A DNA stretch of 5,028 nucleotides from CAYUMU01 sp964445985 (GTDB taxonomy: Bacteria; Planctomycetota; Planctomycetia; Pirellulales; S012-138). Positions 4,941 through 5,028 of the stretch are shown here, piece by piece. The first letter of the stretch is position 1; every line of letters begins with the position of its first letter. The notes beneath the pieces are model-generated. The model ran no database searches and was not told the DNA's origin. It saw nothing but the letters and a program-made list of their open reading frames with translations. The DNA lies in NCBI GenBank assembly GCA_964445985.1, contig CAYUMU010000162.1:1-5028 (forward strand). The letters run 5' to 3'. Both the position numbers and the translations under genes were made by a program.

Positions 4941-5028
4941 AAATCCTTGCCGTAACCGTTCACGCTTTTCAAGCTGGTCTTGGTGATTTTAGCTGGTTGG
5001 GGTTAGCTTGCCGCCATGATGGCAGCCC
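4941..5028. other. Window end without a supported gene
   Basis: No frame of useful length is visible on either strand. On the plus strand two adjacent ATG codons (5016 and 5019) lead to the window edge and could start a gene, but no ribosome binding site precedes them. They also lie inside a near-palindrome (GCCGCCAT 5010-ish to ATGGCAGC, one mismatch), so they may belong to a repeat instead. On the minus strand short open frames from the edge end quickly at stops, and none has recognisable coding content. Confidence 0.4.

Overview
The window looks like chromosomal DNA from a Planctomycetota bacterium, most likely of the Pirellulales type. The strongest clue is a DUF1559 protein, a secreted pilin-like family greatly expanded in planctomycetes, with a type IV pilin-like N-terminus. 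Other clues fit: GC-rich coding sequence, sparse operons with long gaps between genes, weak or absent Shine-Dalgarno sites at some starts, and GC-rich hairpin repeats between genes. The assignment is from recognised protein features and not from a database search.

Layout. Positions 25-1011 (minus) encode a DUF1559 protein. A divergent intergenic region of about 560 bp follows, with a candidate promoter facing each way and a compound inverted repeat at 1241-1347. Positions 1573-2043 (plus) encode nucleoside diphosphate kinase (ndk). After a 224 bp gap come hslV (2268-2810) and hslU (2798-4132), which overlap by 13 bp and form a translationally coupled pair. A 199 bp convergent gap carries a long imperfect inverted repeat (4162-4231). 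Positions 4332-4841 (minus) encode a small, probably secreted protein of unknown function, whose candidate promoter is interleaved with a two-hairpin repeat (4896-4940). The last ~90 bp hold no gene that can be supported.

How the genes work together. HslV and HslU form the two-part ATP-dependent ClpYQ protease: HslU unfolds substrates and threads them into the HslV chamber. HslV here has a short five-residue leader before the catalytic threonine, so it must be processed to become active. ndk is a housekeeping gene for NTP balance with its own candidate promoter, and no functional link to hslVU is implied beyond adjacency. The DUF1559 protein and the small secreted protein are separate units on the other strand.

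No new defence, mobile or biosynthetic system is visible. The items most worth a second look are the three intergenic inverted-repeat elements, the hslV translation start (no Shine-Dalgarno, perfect palindrome touching the ATG), the GYYG pore loop of HslU, and the uncharacterised secreted protein.
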